Source: Linum tenue
Taxonomy: Eukaryota > Streptophyta > Magnoliopsida > Malpighiales > Linaceae
Direction: 5' to 3'
Assembly (NCBI GenBank): GCA_946122785.1
Contig: CAMGYJ010000009.1
Location: forward strand, 5,982,937-6,046,936
Length of the DNA stretch: 64,000 nt
In this document: piece after piece, positions 9,845 to 21,359 of the stretch
How positions within the stretch are numbered: position 1 is the stretch's first letter
Layout of the letters: each line of letters begins with the position of its first letter
Position numbers and translations under genes: made by a program
The notes under the pieces: model-generated
What the model saw: the letters and a program-made list of their open reading frames with translations, nothing else
Told to the model about the DNA's origin: nothing
Database searches by the model: none

Positions 9845-11751
9845 TCAATGCCTCCTCTGCATATGATAAAGCGATGACATAAATCAGCTAGAGATATACC
9901 CAAAAGATACTACAGCAGCAACATTCATCACGCCAAAAAAAAAACAGAAAGAAAGAACTCCCCATGGCAAGGATCGTTACAACAGCATCCATACTACCCA
10001 TAAACAATATATTATAGTTTGTTGCTTAAGCTATCCTCTAAATGATCTCAGCCTCGCAGCACGCATGCGCAATTTGTTTTTCAACTCTTAGTTCTATGAA
10101 CATCCATACAGAGTACAAAACGTAGGAAGTCAAACTTGGGACTTACACAAACAAGGAAAAGCTATCATCAACATTTCTGAGCATACCTTGTGTTTCTTAT
10201 GCTTCCTCATTCCAACACTGCCATTTCTAGCTTTCTGTTGTTCACCAGCACCATCATCCAATGGTAAGAATTTGATATCGAAACCATCAGTCAAACCATC
10301 CAACCTGCCAGAAAGGAATGGAAACAGGAAAGGTTGTCGAGAATTGTCACAGAAATCTGAATAACAAGCCCAACCGCTTGCTCAGTAAATAATATCTCAA
10401 CTTCTCAGAAATTAACCCCAAAAGATGCAAACATACCCGCCTCTTGACCTCTTTAAATTCCTCAACTCTTTCTTCTCCTTCTTTGTGATAGGCGCACGGA
10501 TGAATTGGTCTTCTTCCTCTTTCTCGCGTGCTTCCCAGTTTCTCTGATATTTTTCAAACTCCCTACTCTCGTTTCCAAAGGATTCTTTAACCTGGTATGT
10601 GCACATACAATAAGTGGTGATCTCAAGTGCCTGAAAAAGTTTATCCAACAAAAAGAATAAATAAAGCGGAGAAAGGACTAACCTCTTCAGGCTTCCCCTG
10701 CAAGTCATCAAACAAATCTTTTTGGAAGCCCAGTCTTGACCGTCTAACCATCTCTTTCTCTTTTCTCACTTCATTCCTTTTTTCCCTCGATATTCTGCCA
10801 CCTTCCATTTCTACTGGGACCAATTTTGGTGGCCGATATACACCAACAGCATCCTAGGACACATAATCACCAAATTAGCTAACAAGAAATGCCAGATATT
10901 CTTTCATCCAATGACAGCCTAATTTTTAAAACGAAACTCACCCCAGAGGCGACCACAGATTTGTTATTAAGCATATCTGGGTTGGGACGATACTTCAAAA
11001 GATCCTCAGAATTCCTAGGAGCCTCTGTATTGCTATTGACATTTACTTGATCCACAGGCTGTGAAGCACCCTTTGTGAGCTTTTGAATTTGATATTCAAG
11101 TTTTTTGTCAATTGGTCGTATCTGTTAAGAAAACATCACAAATTGATATCCCCATTTCTGCAACAAACATTCATCAAGTGAACAAAGAGGCATAAAAGGG
11201 AGACAAAGATGAACATACCTTCTCCAAAAACAACCTCGTCTCGACAAGCTTTTGAACAACAGGGTGATTGTCAACTGACAAACCCTTTGCCTTACGAAGT
11301 ATGTAGTACACCAGCGATTGGCAATAGTTAAGAAGCAACAAATTTTTAGCCTCTAGGTAGCTTATCCCATCAGCTGTAGGATAATTATTAGCTTTTACCT
11401 GCTCATCAAGAAGGGGTAAAAATATTCATTTTCAACAAGAAGAAGTTAAATCATCAGGGGAGGACTTCAATTGAACTTTCATTCACAGCGTAAGACTCCT
11501 CGCAACTCCAGCATTCAAAAGTAAGATCCTCAAAACCTAAAACCCTTTACCTTAGCAGTCAAGCTTTCAACTTTACTTCTCACCAAATCCAACCCTCCTT
11601 TCATTTCTTTCAGTACTGATGCTAACTGAGGATTGTCCCTGAGCCCAAAAAGCAAAATTAGATGGTAGCTAAGAACAATTCAATCTCATATCAGCAAAAA
11701 CACAAAGAAAGGTTACTCTTTTATCCTCTGGTTCAATCCTTGATCGGCCAT
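9845..11751 (-). CDS. Neuroguidin-like protein (Sas10/Utp3/C1D family), nucleolar rRNA processing
   Basis: Eight coding exons join in frame: 11751-11717, 11638-11551, 11398-11219, 11121-10942, 10853-10683, 10591-10437, 10304-10187 and 9856-9845 (939 nt, 312 residues). The N-terminal third (DNPQLASVLKEMKGGLDLVR, then LNYCQSLVYYILRKA and HPVVQKLVETR) matches the Sas10/Utp3/C1D helical domain. The middle carries YRPPKLVPVEMEGGRISREK and a charged, probably coiled-coil stretch. The C-terminus is basic (RKHKKHKRRH). Family members bind U3 snoRNP or exosome factors in small-subunit rRNA processing. The last exon is only 12 nt (RRH plus stop), after a GT-AG intron of 330 nt. A 5'UTR intron is likely, with a donor near 12373. 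The start was chosen as the first ATG giving the family N-terminus. Confidence 0.9.
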
Positions 11752-12673
11752 CCTGCCCTCCTTTGCTTCCCAACTTCCTGAATCCTGATTCAAATAGAGA
11801 CCAATTCAGCTGAAGAACAAAATAACCAGAATGCCAGAGCTAGAACTATATCCTATATGCTCTGAGAAGCAGACCGCACGCCATGCTAGAGAAAAAAGAG
11901 TGGTTCAATCAGCATGAACCGGTGCATTTGTTTGAAACATCTGTTCAAAGAAAGATTTAAACTCACGTAGTACCTATCTTTAGGTAAACAGATCCCAAAA
12001 CTCTAATATCCTGTTGGAATTCTCTACCTTCATCGCAAACAAATAAACACAAAATAGCTAAAGAAAATCTATCGTTCAAATACTATCAGCAGCAACCACA
12101 CAGGCTAAATACTAATCCCCACAGATTTATACAGTTTCCATCCATTTCGAAAAGAGCAGACGAACAACTATAACATAAGAGTGAACTTGAGAAAGGACGA
12201 AACCAAGTCCAACCCGAGCCTCACCATGAATCTCAAGTAGGAGCCGCCTACAATTCAAAACCCTAGCTAAAAAAAGAATCTCCAAGCAGGGCGTGGACAG
12301 TAGAATCCCCATAGAAGAAAAATCAACAGGCCTAAATCACATACAAATACTTGAAACCCTAGCTGTCTCTCACCTTGGCTAATTCACTGAATTAGCTCGT
12401 TCAATCAAGCAGCGATTTCCCCTTGGCACTTCCGGAAGGAGGTTAACGAACAAGCTTCGAACAGAAGAGTTGAAACTTGCAAATATTTCCGTGGGAGTAT
12501 AAATATTAGTCGACCTTCCCCCCTCCTGTTTTGTGGGCTTTGGGCCCATGGGCTTGTGTTAGGGGCCGTAGCTGCCGTAACCTACACCGATCGCGTTTCA
12601 TCAGGGCCTCTCCAGATACAAAAAACCTGATGGATTGGGATTTTTTCCACAATTTGGGAAATCGTTAGGAACC

Positions 12674-14487
12674 ATGACGACCATGGCCAGAGCGGCGAGA
12701 GCGACTGTGATCCGCGGTGCATCTCCCGGCGGCGCAAGTTCTGCCGCACTGAACAAGGCGAAGGCCAGCGGCGTCGGCGGCGGCGGCCACTTTGAATCGC
12801 GGTCCGGTGATTCGAGTGGTACAGCCAATCTCAAAGGAGAGAACGCAGCAGGTGTTGTTTTAATTTGTTTGTTTCTTTGTGCGCACGAAAACTTGCAGAA
12901 TCTGGAATCAGAAGGCCCCGCGTGTTGATTCGATTCTCTTTCTCTGCTGTTGAAATGCAGGTTCGGCGAGCGAGCATCACGTTAAGGCAGCTGCGATCGC
13001 GGCGCACAACTACAGACCTGGTGGAGGAGCTTATGCAGAGTTTCTCAAAGATGAGGAGGTTCTGGAGAAGGTGAGGTTTCGATTGAAGGGGAATAAGATT
13101 GAGTGTGTACATGTTTTGGGGACGTTTTATTATGTTGATCTGCCTGTGTGTGAATTGGCAGTGTTTGAGCATGTGGGAGCATCCCGACCGCACTTCCTGC
13201 CAGAATCGAGCTTCGACTCTTGTGAAACATTTGGAAGACAATGCTAAAGGTAAAAGCTTTTGTTTTTGTCCATTGGCAGAGAAGAAGGGTTTAGACTTTG
13301 GATTTGTATCTGTACTTAATTGAGATGTCGGTTATTTGATCAAATGGAGTTGCCAACGGGCTGAATCAAACAGATTAAATTTTGTTTGTGAGTTTTCAAC
13401 AATGTTGTCAAATCGGTTTATAACGTTATATTGGTATGACAAGTGGTATGATCTGATTGGTGGTACGACCCGTTTAGTTCATGACGGTTTTTGCAAAGCA
13501 AATCGGAACTTGGAAATCATTAACAATAAATGACTTTAGAAATATATATAATATATGATAATGAATGGTATACTCCAAGTGATTAGTCAATTACTTATTT
13601 TTTTATTAAATTGAACTTCCGGTTTGAGTTTAGAGAATCGGGGCTGTGGTTTATCCATTAGAGATTAGGGAACAATAACATACCCCAAACTCGATTTAAT
13701 TCATGGTCTAGATAGAGATATCTCGCTAAGAGTACCTGGAGTATAGAGTATAATACTCCAGAAGTACACCAGTTTGAACCTGTAATATATATATTTGAAA
13801 ACAATCTCTTTAAAAATCTACTTCTCCCGTATTTAAATACAACATTTAACACCAATATCCAAAAGTTTATACTTGAATCCAACAGATAACATAAACATCT
13901 AAACATTCACAATTGAATCCAACAAATAATATCAACATTTAACTTTCCATTGAAGAAAATAAAAAAAAAACTATTTTAGAATCAATTAAATTCACCATTT
14001 TGTCTAAAAATCAGAAATCGATCAATGCCGATCATGCTTGATTCTAGTATTCTACCCCGCCGGCATGCCACGAACATGACAACCATGATTTTCAGCTGTA
14101 AAGGGAAAAGGGGGATTGGGTGCAGAGGAAACAAACTGAAATACTAAAGTTGTTTTTCTACTTTCAACCTTGTTCAGGGATGACCATTAATGCAGAGCCG
14201 GTATTTGTGCCAACCTCCAACCGCAAGAAGATTCAATCCAGCTTCTGGGAAGAGCTCCTTGAAAAGGTTTGTGATTTGCTCACCGTTTAATATCCATGGA
14301 AATCGAGTTAATTCCACCTTTAAGATGGAACCAAAGCTCTGATTTGTAAGCCTTGTGCTCTCCACTGGCTGCTGGTTCTGTGCAGTGTGTGAAGGAGCAT
14401 GGAAGTTTCACGCAAAAGTGCGATATCCAAAGGCAAAGGGTGTACGAGTGCTTTGGCTCTTATTATGACGGTGGTATTATTGCTTAG
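12674..14487 (+). CDS. Conserved cysteine-patterned protein of unknown function
   Basis: Five exons join in frame: 12674-12851, 12961-13070, 13162-13249, 14178-14266 and 14386-14487 (567 nt, 188 residues). The first ~60 residues are Ala/Gly/Ser-rich and low complexity, perhaps an organelle signal. The rest looks globular, with a C-x11-C pair (CLSMWEHPDRTSC) and a C-terminal C-x10-C-x9-C array (CVKEHGSFTQKCDIQRQRVYEC). The spacing recalls CHCH-type mitochondrial intermembrane-space proteins but is not canonical twin CX9C. I do not recognise a named family. Intron 3 (928 nt) contains a hAT-type element at 13400-14087. The gene is divergent from the neuroguidin gene, with a shared upstream region of roughly 200 bp. 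Confidence 0.75.
13400..14087. mobile_element. hAT-type element inside an intron, family of the 49420-49804 element
   Basis: Ends are CAATGTTGTCA and, at the right, TGACAACCATG (CATGGTTGTCA reversed). The interior shares segments with the 49420-49804 element, such as TTGAATCCAACAAATAA and ATCAATTAAATTC. Flanks (GTTTTCAA left, ATTTTCAG right) are a degraded 8-bp duplication with two differences, so this is the older of the two. It lies wholly inside intron 3 of the cysteine-patterned gene and does not interrupt coding sequence. Confidence 0.75.
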
Positions 14488-16536
14488 AAACTGATTCTGT
14501 CTGCACAAGTAATTGATGATTGAAATGCAACATTGTTATTAGCACTTAATTGTTTTTTTGGAATAAAATAGGAAGTCGGGCTACTAAATTATCTGCAGCT
14601 AAATAAAGTAGCAGAATGTCTGGATGAAATACGCTGCTTGTTGTTGGTAGTGAACAACACTATTTGTACACATGCTTAGTTCATTCTGTTATCCAAACTC
14701 CTATTTGTACACATGCTTTCTCGACAGCATTTGTGCACATGCTTTCTTTGATAGAATATGTTCCTTTCGACCTGCTACCGCATTCCAAATTAAATTCCTT
14801 TGCATATTTGTCCGTTTCCTCCCACGCCAAGTTCCAAAGAATATGTGACAACTCGTTTCAGATGTACATACTTCGGATTCGTACGGGTACTTTGGATGTA
14901 GCATTTTGGCTTTGGGCATGTGGTATTTTGTTTCAAAATGTTGCATTAATTTAGAATATGACATGTCGTATGGCATTTAAATTCTAATGATCTTATTTGG
15001 GTTGGATATTCCCATGGTATGTTATGGTATTTTATAAAAACTTGAGTTGTTGAGAGAGATTTAATAATGAATCTTATATCAAACAATTATTCATGATTTA
15101 GTTATTCGATCGTTTTTGAATTATGTCAAGAACCGTATTATCAATAACTAGAGTTGTTGGGTGAGGTTCAATAATATATCTTATATCATTTACTAACACG
15201 TCTCTTTATAAAAAAGCCACATTATATGAAATTGAAGTTTGCACAAATCTGAATATTATGTGATTAAAATGAGGTCGCAAAGATTCAAACACAATACCTT
15301 TAACTCAACTATTATCAATTAGACATAGAATTATCAATGCACTAAAATTTTCAAATGCAATGCAGTGTCAAAGCAGATCTACCCCTCATTGAATAAGGTC
15401 GACATAGATATTGTGATGCAGGGTTGACGATCGATCACAGAGAAATTAAAGGGATTCCACTTCACACAATTATTTTGAAACGCTAAATAGCCTTGCACCA
15501 CATTTACCTATTTAATCATTCAGACACATGGGGAAAACAGTAATTTTGGATGCTGCCAATATTAGTTACTGATTTCAGGAGACATTTTCTTCCTTGTGTT
15601 AATTAAAAACAAATTCTTTCTTGCCTCTTCCGCCTACCTCTACGTCTCAGAAAACACACTCATTGCCACTAATGGTAAATCGTAACATTCATTAGGAAAC
15701 ATTATTGCTGCTAAATGTCTGTTTGAATGAATTTATGACACCTAAATGATCATTAGTTAAGATATTTCTTGGATGAGTTGAGATTCAATGCAAGCCCAGA
15801 ATAGAAACCCACACGTGTATAAGTCTATACACTGTGGATTGGTGGCGTTGCCCCCCGTGACTTCTAGGCGCAGCCAGATAGTCTTATTCAACTCATATCC
15901 ACCATAACTTGACTCCTCCCTTCTGAAATATCTGATGTACTCTGATCCTTCTCTCCTTCCTGCCATCAATGCCCCTTGTGGCAGATTCATCACCCCACTT
16001 AGAAAAAATGTATGCATTAGTTACTAACCATGTCCTGATCTATCAATCATTATTTTTTTTACAAGTGTATTGATAGGACAAGAGGAATAGGAGGGATTCT
16101 AGACTCCAGTGATGACCGTGGATGGGGAAGGACGGGTACCTCAATAGCTATACATGCTTGTACGGCTACGGGGCTGGTCGCCTGATCCACTAATTCTTAT
16201 GTGTTATTTGCAAAAGAATGTCGCTATCTAACTCTTTTATAAGAAGACATAGAGAAAATACTTTATAAATGAACGAGAAATACAATAGTGGGAACAATGA
16301 ATTATAAATAGTTCAAAGATCGAGTCTTAAAAAATTTCTTCGAGATAAAAATACGATTTTAAAAAGGTTAACAGATGATATATATATATAAGTAAATATT
16401 ACTGCAAATCACGATAAAACGAGAGTCGAGAACAAAACGACACAAATCTATCAGAAAACACAGCTAATTATTCTCCCCCTCTCTCTCTCCCCCCCGTAAC
16501 TTTTCTTACAATCTAAGCCTAGCTGCCTGCCTGGTG
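14488..16536. other. Intergenic, 2 kb, mostly featureless
   Basis: Contains the 3' untranslated region of the upstream gene, then AT-rich DNA. Two loosely similar segments around GAGTTGTTG-(A/G)-GAG..TTTAATAATGAATCTTATATC near 15040 and 15150 suggest an old repeat. One minus-strand open frame (15757-16017, 86 codons) is described under findings. A (TA)n run lies near 16380 and a CT/C-rich run near 16472-16495, just upstream of the next gene. Confidence 0.45.
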
Positions 16537-16543
16537 TATAAAA
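16537..16543 (+). promoter_or_regulatory. TATA box of the 16593 gene
   Basis: TATAAAA lies 50 nt upstream of the ATG, preceded by a pyrimidine-rich CT tract at about 16472-16495. Both are common in plant core promoters. The short distance implies a short 5' leader. Confidence 0.55.
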
Positions 16544-16592
16544 CCCCAACTTCCAACACTACCGCCCCCAAAAAAAAAAACGCCGACATCCA

Positions 16593-17039
16593 ATGGCTTC
16601 AGCGTGCATCGACAAGTGCGTGAAGGACACGCGAGACCCGCGGGTTCGGCCGGTTCGGGCCACCTACGTGAACTTATACAAGTGGCCGGAATCCGACGCC
16701 GAGTTCATAAAGTCCGTCCGGCGCGTGAGCCAGGGCGTACAGCACCAGCCGCCGAGGGTGGTGGACAGTATCTCCTGCAGGCAGATGTATCTCAGGAGCT
16801 ACACTTTCTCCCGCAAGGAAACCGTCCCGGAGAAGACCCGCAGGTGCTTCGGCAGGGTCAAGGACAAGGTCGGCCGCCGGAAGGGGACCGAGGGCGGCGC
16901 CGGCGGCGGCCGACGAAAGGGCAGGAAGTGTTTGGTTCTGAGGAAAGTGAAGGAGGTGTCCTGCCGGACGTTTTACAGGATCTTCCACAGGTTGTTGTCT
17001 TGTGCTGCTAGCGTAGATGTTGTGGATCACAAAGATTGA
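16593..17039 (+). CDS. Small basic plant protein of unknown function, intronless
   Basis: A single open frame of 148 residues. It is strongly basic, GC-rich compared with its flanks, and preceded by a TATA box. Segments that look conserved include ATYVNLYKWPESDAEFIKSV, RVVDSISCRQMYLRSYTFSR and a C-terminal basic region with KVKEVSCRTFYRIFHRLLSC. A Gly/Arg/Lys linker (GGAGGGRRKGRK) separates the two halves. No signal peptide or membrane helix is seen. I recognise it only as a plant-type unknown and assign no function. Two other frames stay open because of the GC-rich composition and are shadows. Confidence 0.75.
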   Translation: MASACIDKCVKDTRDPRVRPVRATYVNLYKWPESDAEFIKSVRRVSQGVQHQPPRVVDSISCRQMYLRSYTFSRKETVPEKTRRCFGRVKDKVGRRKGTEGGAGGGRRKGRKCLVLRKVKEVSCRTFYRIFHRLLSCAASVDVVDHKD

Positions 17040-18384
17040 AGTTTTGAAAACAAAACCCTAATTTTCTATCTTCTCTCCTTTTCATTTGAGTTTTTCTTTT
17101 TTAAATAATTTCTTTTGGGAGTTTAATTATGTTGAGATTTTGTTATGTTTTTCTTCTTCTTCTTCTTCCTGCGATGATAATTTTTGTAATGTGTGTAACT
17201 CCAATCTGTTGTTAAACTAGTAATTAAGGGAGGATGTAATTATGGAGATTTATAAGCTTTGGTGAATTTTTTTATTTTTATTTTGCCTCGTGTATGATTA
17301 TTTGTTCCATTTTTATGGAAGGTTTTCTCCATAAGTTTCATGAAATTTTAGGTTAGTCTGTGCAAATTTTAATGGAGAGTCGAGAGGGGCAGTTTTGTAG
17401 CCGGTTTTCTGGCTTCCCGGGGTCACTCGCTTCCTGTTGGGTTACAATGTAATTGACATTCCTGACTCGTGTTTGGTTTACTGGTTGTACTACGACACTA
17501 TCGGGGTTCAGACCCCACGTTTGGTCATTAATTAAGGGTTGGGGCGCCCCTTAGCGCTCCGTTTGCTACCCAAAAAAAAAAAATTAATAATAGAGAGAGC
17601 TATTGACGATTATGATTATATGTGATAATTTAACGAATTTAGATCAATCTTGTTCGATTCCAGTAAACACCCTACGAGTACAATATTACTTTGTAATGGA
17701 GTAGCACTTGTCGTATCGACCTAGTGATGGAAGGGTAAGTAGGTGGTGACTGCTGGTATCTCTACTGCAGAAAGCTGTGTGAAAGAGTTCACCTAGGATT
17801 CCAAGTCTCCTAGGTGAAGAGCTCAATTAGGGTTACTTTTCCTCGTTTCTCAATCTCAATTTTTATATTACTACCGCAATTGAGGGAAAGTCAAAGTAGA
17901 AAGAAAATTTGAGAGAAAAAGCCTAATGTCGCGGCCCTAATTCTCACATATTTCCCACTAGGGCAAGTTGACATGTGTATATAATAAATAAAAAGCCTAG
18001 CTAATTACGTAATTACGAAATGCATGCTTGATTTGAGAGGAACAAAAAGCAAATCCCAGTCTCAACTCTCAATGGAGCTCATGATCATTAAGTTGGTAAT
18101 GATCAATTGTTTCATTCGGGACAAAAAATGGTGGTTCGTCAGGTCCTACGGGAAACACCAGCAGTGCCCTTCTTCATCATTATCATTATGATCAATCAAT
18201 GGTTTGATGGTAGGACTTGCTAAATTTTGTTATACTTTAGAGCTTTTTGGTATTTCATTAGCTGATCTACGTACGCTTTCATGATGAAAATAAATATGTC
18301 GATGATCTATTCCAAAATATAAATAAAAGTTTACAAGTGATAAAGAAGTACTGTCAAATTCCCTTAAGCAATAGTTCCAAATTG
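17040..18384. other. 3' flank and intergenic; possible retroposon 3' end at about 17380-17582
   Basis: The first 250 bases look like a 3' untranslated region. From about 17380 a GC-richer segment ends in a 12-A run at about 17571-17582, like a LINE or SINE 3' end. It contains GGGGTTCAGACCCCAC, a palindrome, and GGGGCGCCCC. I found no target duplication. The rest is AT-rich with no supported feature. Confidence 0.4.
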
Positions 18385-18389
18385 ATTGA

Positions 18390-18739
18390 TATTGATGTGA
18401 CTTGAATCGGACTATCAGCCGCTACGACTGGTAATCGGGGGTCTCGCTGTTATTTGGGTTCGGGTTCTGGGTCTGGTCTGTAACAGTTTCCTTTGCCATA
18501 TTAGATTAGGTTTAGACCTACATGGAGAAGTACTATAAATACTTTTCATACTCCTCTGTAATATGTAATCTCCTCGTTATAGTGAAATTGGCTCTCTCTC
18601 TCTCGCCCGTGGACGTATCTAACACACATCGTGTTAGTGAACCACGTAAATCGTGTGTCGTGTTTTTCGATTCTCGCTTTCGTATTCTTGCTTTGTCGAT
18701 TTCAGCGATTTCTCGATCCGTAGCAGTGCGTTTATAACA
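18390..18739 (+). mobile_element. Solo LTR, 350 bp, with 5-bp target duplication ATTGA
   Basis: A direct repeat ATTGA lies at 18385-18389 and 18740-18744. The LTR starts TATTGATGTGACTTGAATCG (expected TG start mutated to TA; the related copy at 6754-7067 keeps TGTTGATG) and ends TTTATAACA. A promoter-like AGTACTATAAATACTTTTCA lies mid-element. Only one LTR is present, so it is a recombination product. Whether the family is copia or gypsy is not decided by the LTR alone; copia is my guess from size and layout. Confidence 0.88.
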
Positions 18740-18831
18740 ATTGAATACAGTAGTAGCACCTCTTCATAAACTCGAATATTATATAAACTCGAATATTCTT
18801 GCTGATGACAATTGCTGCCTCGCTGGTTATT

Positions 18832-19105
18832 GGGGTGGTTTGGATGGATCAATTATAAAACGAGACAATTTGACCAATTGTTTTATTTTACAAAATGAGT
18901 CATTTAGAACGAGTCAATTCAGATTACCTGCTCTCACCCCAGACAATTATAATTGGGCTCAAAATGAGTCAAATTAGAATTCCCCAGCCAAATTGCTTCA
19001 TCCAAATTTTCTGGTGTCAAAACGAATTAATCTAGCAGAATTGTCTTAAAACAAGACAATTATGTCAAATTGATCCAATAGAATTAATCATCCAAACCAA
19101 CCCTG
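18832..19105. mobile_element. MITE of 274 bp with ATT target duplication
   Basis: Left end GGGGTGGTTTGGATGGATCA; reverse complement of the right end CAGGGTTGGTTTGGATGATT. ATT triplets flank both ends (18829-18831, 19106-19108). The interior repeats AACGAGACAATT / GAGTCAATT-like words. Length and triplet match the MITE at 1542-1817. Confidence 0.7.
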
Positions 19106-19410
19106 ATTTAGATTATTACAAATGATGATCGCACCCACCAGACGCCACTGCAGCGGAAGAGAGGATTGTGGGTCTAGGGGATTCATCACTATATACTATG
19201 CTTCTCAGACAAGTTACGTGCATGCTTCTGAGTTCTGTTCTGTCCATGGCTGCCATCATTATCACATCCACTGAGTAGATGTTAATTACAAAATATTGCT
19301 CATAACTCATACCTAATCCTCTGGCGTACACCTGTTTAAATATCATGTGTATTATACACGTCGCAATCATGAATGTGCAACTATTGTTTTTGTCTAATTT
19401 ATGGCGTGGA

Positions 19411-20362
19411 AGTAGGTGTTAGAAATATGATCGACCTGATTTAAGGTCAAAACTTAAAAGGACGGATCCATCACTTCAAGACTTACGAAAAATGAATAGT
19501 GTTCACGACTCTATCAAAATCCTAATCATTTGATAGTTAGTTCTAATTTGCCTCTAATATCATAACCAACTTGCATAATTTTGATAGCTAGTTCTAACTA
19601 ATAAGATAATGTATGTCTCCTTGAGATGATGGCAATGGGGACAATTTTAGATAAGTTTACTATATTACAAACTTTCTCAATACATTCTCATACACTTTCT
19701 CATACATTCTCATACATACTTGAACTTTCCCATATACAATAATTAGTGAGGAATATTGGTGTATGATGGAGAATGTTAAGGTATAGCGGAGAATATTAAG
19801 GTATAGCGGAGAATGTTGGTGAATGTTAACGTAAGTTGAGGAATTCAACTACGACTTTTTCCTATAAATAGGGAGCACCCCTCCCCCTTTTTCAAAACAA
19901 CAAGACACACACACCCAACATAAGTCGCTTACGACTACTTCACACAAGACAACTCACACACAATACACACTCTCTCTAATTTCTCTCTCTAAAAACGTTT
20001 TCTCTCTCCTCTCAATCTCCCAAAACGTGTTAAATCTCTAAACACTCAACACACCCTCAATTTGGCGGACTAAGCCATGAAATCATGGATAGTCTCCACC
20101 GGGCGGCACTAAATAGCTGACGACGCTCAATTACGACCGTGGGATCGAACCAGGTCTAACGTCATCGTATTTATTTTGTTCCATTCAGGTTACTAATTTG
20201 AGCGTCGGATGAGGTTCCAACCAGGACCCCCCCCCCCCCCCCCCGGTTGGGACCTTTTTTCTGGTATTCGCACGGAGCTGGAGGTGGTTAAAGGCTTTGG
20301 GAAATCAGCGCTCTCCGGACCTTAAACATATTAAAGCAGGCTGCTCTAAGCTTGGCATCAAC
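19411..20362 (+). mobile_element. LTR-like segment, probably Gypsy type, promoter-bearing
   Basis: It begins TGTTAGAAATATGATCGACC and ends near GGCTTGGCATCAACA. A strong TATAAATAGGGAGC box at about 19863 is followed by a CA/CT-rich leader. Downstream words (TTGAGCGTCGGAT; ATCAACA end) resemble LTRs of the Tat branch of Ty3/Gypsy elements. No 5-bp target duplication was found. No gag-pol follows in this orientation; the next elements belong to a minus-strand copia. Treat as a solo or truncated LTR with approximate borders. Confidence 0.5.
20211..20256. repeat. Poly-C tract inside a hairpin
   Basis: A run of about 20 cytosines is enclosed by GGTTCCAACC on the left and GGTTGGGACC on the right, which are near-perfect reverse complements. 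It lies within the Gypsy-like LTR. Confidence 0.85.
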
Positions 20363-20440
20363 AGTTTCGATCTTGCGCGAAATACTTGATTTTTGTGTCA
20401 TGGCTATGCCTGACATGTTGTCACAGACTCACAGTGGATA

Positions 20441-21350
20441 ATGTTTAGACCATTTTCACTTTGCTGCAAATCAGAAATTAATCTTTTTAGTCATACCGCT
20501 TCACATGTTGCATCTGTAGCTGCAATATATTCTGCTTTCGCTGAAGATAAAGGCAAGTATTCTTTTTCTTTGAACTTCAGGAAATGGGTTTTTGAACCTA
20601 GACATAATATATACCCCGATGTGCTTTTTCAATCATCTAGTGATCCTGCCCAGTCACTATCGATAAATCCAGTCAACTTGTTTTTGCTTCTTTCTTGTAG
20701 TTAGGCCCAATCTCTTTGAAATCCATTTTGCTAAAAATATTGATCAATTATGTTGTTCCAAACTCTCGGTGCTTGCTTCAACCCCTACAAAGCCTTTCGG
20801 AAATGATAGACTTTGTATTCTTATTCTTTCGTCTCATGGCCTCGTGGTTGTTCCACAAAGACTTCTTCTTCCAGTTATCCATTTTAAAATGCTAATTTGA
20901 CATCAAAATGGAATACTGGTAACTTCAATTGAGCACCTAGAGCAAGAACTATTTTGATGGTCTCCATCCTTGCTATTGGTGCATAAGTCTCGTGAAAATC
21001 AATACCAAGCTGTTGTGAATTGCCATTTGCCACCATTCGAGCTTTGTACTTCTTGATAGAACCATCTTCATTGAATTTGATCTTATAGATCCATTTGAGA
21101 CCTATAACCGGCTTGTCCTACAGTAGATCAACAAGCTCTCATGTCTTGTTTTTCTCGATCATGGAGATTTATGCATCTATTGCCTCGTTCCAAACTTCAT
21201 CTTTGGTTGCTTCTTCAAAGACCTGAGGTTCACAAGAAAAATATGCAACATGACTTGTTTCATTAATTTCTTGTAAAGACCTTGTTTTTAACGGAGGTGA
21301 ATCTGATTTGTTACGACGTCTCTGAAGTTGTCTCCTTCTAGGCTAGGTGC
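20441..21350 (-). pseudogene. copia reverse transcriptase / RNase H remnant
   Basis: RNase H words are found at about 20510-20545 and reverse-transcriptase words at about 20735-20800. The region from 20900 to 21350 matches the thumb/finger part only weakly and has several stops, including the codon that should be Tyr in the ALYGLKQAP motif. Confidence 0.75.
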
Positions 21351-21359
21351 ATAATTTAT

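Noticed and set aside
17490..17520. Possible tRNA B box (GGGTTCAGACCCC)
   Set aside because: No A box at the right distance and no cloverleaf could be drawn; more likely part of a retroposon end or a chance palindrome.
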